From: Bacteroidota bacterium | GTDB lineage: Bacteria; Bacteroidota; Bacteroidia; Bacteroidales; GCA-2748055 | Assembly (NCBI GenBank): GCA_030592605.1 | Contig: JAUVIT010000044.1 | Location: 1 to 9,250 of the forward strand | Direction: 5' to 3' | DNA: 9,250 bases | Shown: positions 7,542-9,250 of the stretch, in pieces | How positions within the stretch are numbered: position 1 is the stretch's first letter | Layout: every line of letters starts with the position of its first letter | Program-made: the position numbers and the translations under genes | Notes under the pieces: generated by a model | Database searches by the model: none | The model's input: only the letters and a program-made list of their open reading frames with translations | What the model was told of the DNA's origin: nothing

Positions 7542-9250
7542 ATGAGACCAGATTTTAGCCAAATAAATTTCCGCGATCTCAAGGCGCCTTCAAAAAAGGA
7601 GACTGCCTCCAATCTGTGGGAAACACCGGAACATATAAGCATCAAACCTGCTTACAGTAAGGAAGATCTGGAGCAAACCGAACACCTCGGATTTGCAGCC
7701 GGTTTCCCACCCTTTTTGCGTGGACCCTATTCGGCCATGTATGCCATGAGGCCCTGGACCATCAGGCAATATGCTGGCTTTTCAACTGCCGAAGAGTCCA
7801 ATGCATTTTACCGAAGGAACCTGGCATCCGGACAAAAAGGTTTATCCGTGGCCTTCGACCTGGCCACTCACCGGGGCTATGATTCCGACCACGAACGGGT
7901 TGTGGGAGATGTGGGGAAGGCGGGGGTGGCCATTGATTCCATTCTGGATATGAAGGTCCTTTTCGACCAGATCCCGCTTAACAAGATGTCGGTATCCATG
8001 ACCATGAATGGGGCCGTATTACCGATCATGGCCTTCTATATTGTGGCCGGGCTGGAACAGGGAGCATCGCTTGAGGAACTGAACGGAACCATCCAGAACG
8101 ATATCCTGAAAGAGTTCATGGTCCGGAACACCTATATCTACCCCCCGGAGATGTCCATGAAAATTATCGCAGATATTTTTGAATATACCTCCAAAAATAT
8201 GCCCAAGTTCAACAGCATCAGTATCTCCGGATACCACATGCAGGAGGCAGGGGCCACAGCCGATATTGAGCTGGCCTATACGCTTGCCGACGGACTGGAG
8301 TACCTGCGAACCGGGGTGAAGGCAGGCATCGATATTGATGCTTTTGCACCCAGGCTCTCCTTTTTCTGGGGCATTGGGATGAACCACTTTATGGAGATCG
8401 CCAAGATGAGAGCTGCAAGGATGCTCTGGGCCAAACTGGTCAAACAGTTCAATCCAAAAAATCCTAAGTCCATGGCTCTCCGCACCCACTCTCAGACTTC
8501 CGGGTGGAGCCTTACCGAACAAGATCCCTTTAATAATGTTGCAAGGACCTCGATCGAAGCCATGGCTTCAGCACTGGGTCATACCCAGTCACTCCATACC
8601 AATGCCCTGGATGAAGCCATTGCTCTTCCCACAGATTTCTCTGCTCGAATTGCCCGTAATACCCAGCTCCATTTACAGGAAGAAACAGAAATCTGCCGGT
8701 CACTGGATCCCTGGGCCGGATCACACTATGTGGAAACCCTGACTCATGAAATTGCACAAAGGGCCTGGCAGCATATCGAAGAGATAGAAGAGTTGGGAGG
8801 AATGGCCGCAGCCATTGAAACCGGACTTCCTAAAATGCGCATTGAAGAAGCCGCAGCCAGAAAACAGGCACGAATCGATAGCGGAAAAGATATCATCGTA
8901 GGTGTGAATCAATACCGCCTGGAAAAAGAGGATCCCATCGACATTCTGGAAGTAGATAACACAGCTGTCCGCCAGGCACAGCTGGACCGTCTTTCCAAGC
9001 TAAAAAAAGAACGCGATAAGGACAAAGTAGCATCTTCATTGAAAGCTATAACAGATAGTACTAGAAACGGCACAGGCAACTTACTTGAACTTTCCATTGA
9101 AGCTGCTAAGCACCGCGCTACATTGGGGGAGATTTCAACAGCCATAGAGGAAGTTTCAGGCCGGTACAAGGCGGTAATCCGCTCCATCTCTGGTATATAC
9201 TCTTCTGAATCGGGAGAGGATAAGGCCTTCGGAGAGGCCCGTGCCCTGGC
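7542..9250 (+). CDS. mutB: Methylmalonyl-CoA mutase, large (alpha) catalytic subunit, 3' end cut by window
   Basis: An open frame from the ATG at 7542 to the last base, giving 569 full codons; the family is about 715 residues, so about 145 residues including the cobalamin-binding domain (DGHDRG motif) lie beyond the edge. The substrate barrel is complete and highly conserved: [18 protein letters not shown] (70-87), [12 protein letters not shown] (105-116), [11 protein letters not shown] (151-161), [20 protein letters not shown] (182-201), [15 protein letters not shown] (229-243), [12 protein letters not shown] (314-325) and ARIARNTQL (368-376). With an offset of 12 from Propionibacterium MutB, the active-site residues Y89, R207 and H244 correspond to Y77, R195 and H232 here, all present. 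The YAGF...TMNGAV pattern supports methylmalonyl-CoA specificity over isobutyryl- or ethylmalonyl-CoA mutase. It works with MutA in propionate formation or assimilation. A mutase chaperone gene (meaB) often follows, but is not visible here. Confidence 0.97.
   Translation, partial: MRPDFSQINFRDLKAPSKKETASNLWETPEHISIKPAYSKEDLEQTEHLGFAAGFPPFLRGPYSAMYAMRPWTIRQYAGFSTAEESNAFYRRNLASGQKGLSVAFDLATHRGYDSDHERVVGDVGKAGVAIDSILDMKVLFDQIPLNKMSVSMTMNGAVLPIMAFYIVAGLEQGASLEELNGTIQNDILKEFMVRNTYIYPPEMSMKIIADIFEYTSKNMPKFNSISISGYHMQEAGATADIELAYTLADGLEYLRTGVKAGIDIDAFAPRLSFFWGIGMNHFMEIAKMRAARMLWAKLVKQFNPKNPKSMALRTHSQTSGWSLTEQDPFNNVARTSIEAMASALGHTQSLHTNALDEAIALPTDFSARIARNTQLHLQEETEICRSLDPWAGSHYVETLTHEIAQRAWQHIEEIEELGGMAAAIETGLPKMRIEEAAARKQARIDSGKDIIVGVNQYRLEKEDPIDILEVDNTAVRQAQLDRLSKLKKERDKDKVASSLKAITDSTRNGTGNLLELSIEAAKHRATLGEISTAIEEVSGRYKAVIRSISGIYSSESGEDKAFGEARAL

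Noticed and set aside
8019..8522. Long minus-strand open frame of 167 codons inside mutB.
   Set aside because: It lies opposite a highly conserved mutase region, and its translation has no recognisable family features; it is a shadow of mutB's codon use.

Overview
The window looks like chromosomal DNA of a Bacteroidota bacterium, probably an environmental relative of the Bacteroidales/Marinilabiliales. That placement is an inference. It rests on the protein style, on the absence of a recognisable Shine-Dalgarno sequence before the starts I checked, on a short lipoprotein with an LFSC lipobox, and on a two-gene methylmalonyl-CoA mutase preceded by a Bacteroidota-like promoter. I found no mobile elements, phage genes, CRISPR arrays, tRNAs or rRNAs, and no obvious frameshifts.

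Layout. On the minus strand at the left edge is a two-component system: an OmpR-type response regulator (65-751) followed, with a 4-base ATGA overlap, by the first 22 codons of a membrane sensor protein that runs off the window (1-68). A 75-base divergent spacer separates it from a plus-strand group of three genes. These are a secreted 782-residue protein made of Asp-box (BNR/sortilin-like) propeller repeats (827-3175), an ArsC/Spx-family thioredoxin-fold protein (3192-3530) and a small lipoprotein that resembles a degenerate CAP/SCP domain (3579-4052). The gaps between them are 16 and 48 bases, and a weak hairpin with a T-run follows the third gene, so they may form one transcription unit.

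The right half is central metabolism: class II fumarase fumC (4135-5526), a strong intrinsic terminator (5555-5589), a short regulatory region with palindromes and a possible promoter, then mutA (5668-7512) and mutB (7542 to past the right edge), the small and large subunits of adenosylcobalamin-dependent methylmalonyl-CoA mutase. mutB is open to the last base and lacks its C-terminal cobalamin-binding domain only because the window ends.

How the genes fit together. Fumarase interconverts malate and fumarate, and methylmalonyl-CoA mutase interconverts succinyl-CoA and (R)-methylmalonyl-CoA. Both belong to the succinate-propionate route and to propionate assimilation through the TCA cycle, so the neighbourhood makes metabolic sense, although a terminator separates fumC from mutAB. 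The left genes are less understood. The most interesting points are the ArsC-like protein with an Asp where the third arsenate-site Arg is expected, the CAP-like lipoprotein without the usual histidines, and the palindrome overlapping the putative mutAB promoter. Most of the window is ordinary; I see no convincing sign of a wholly new system.
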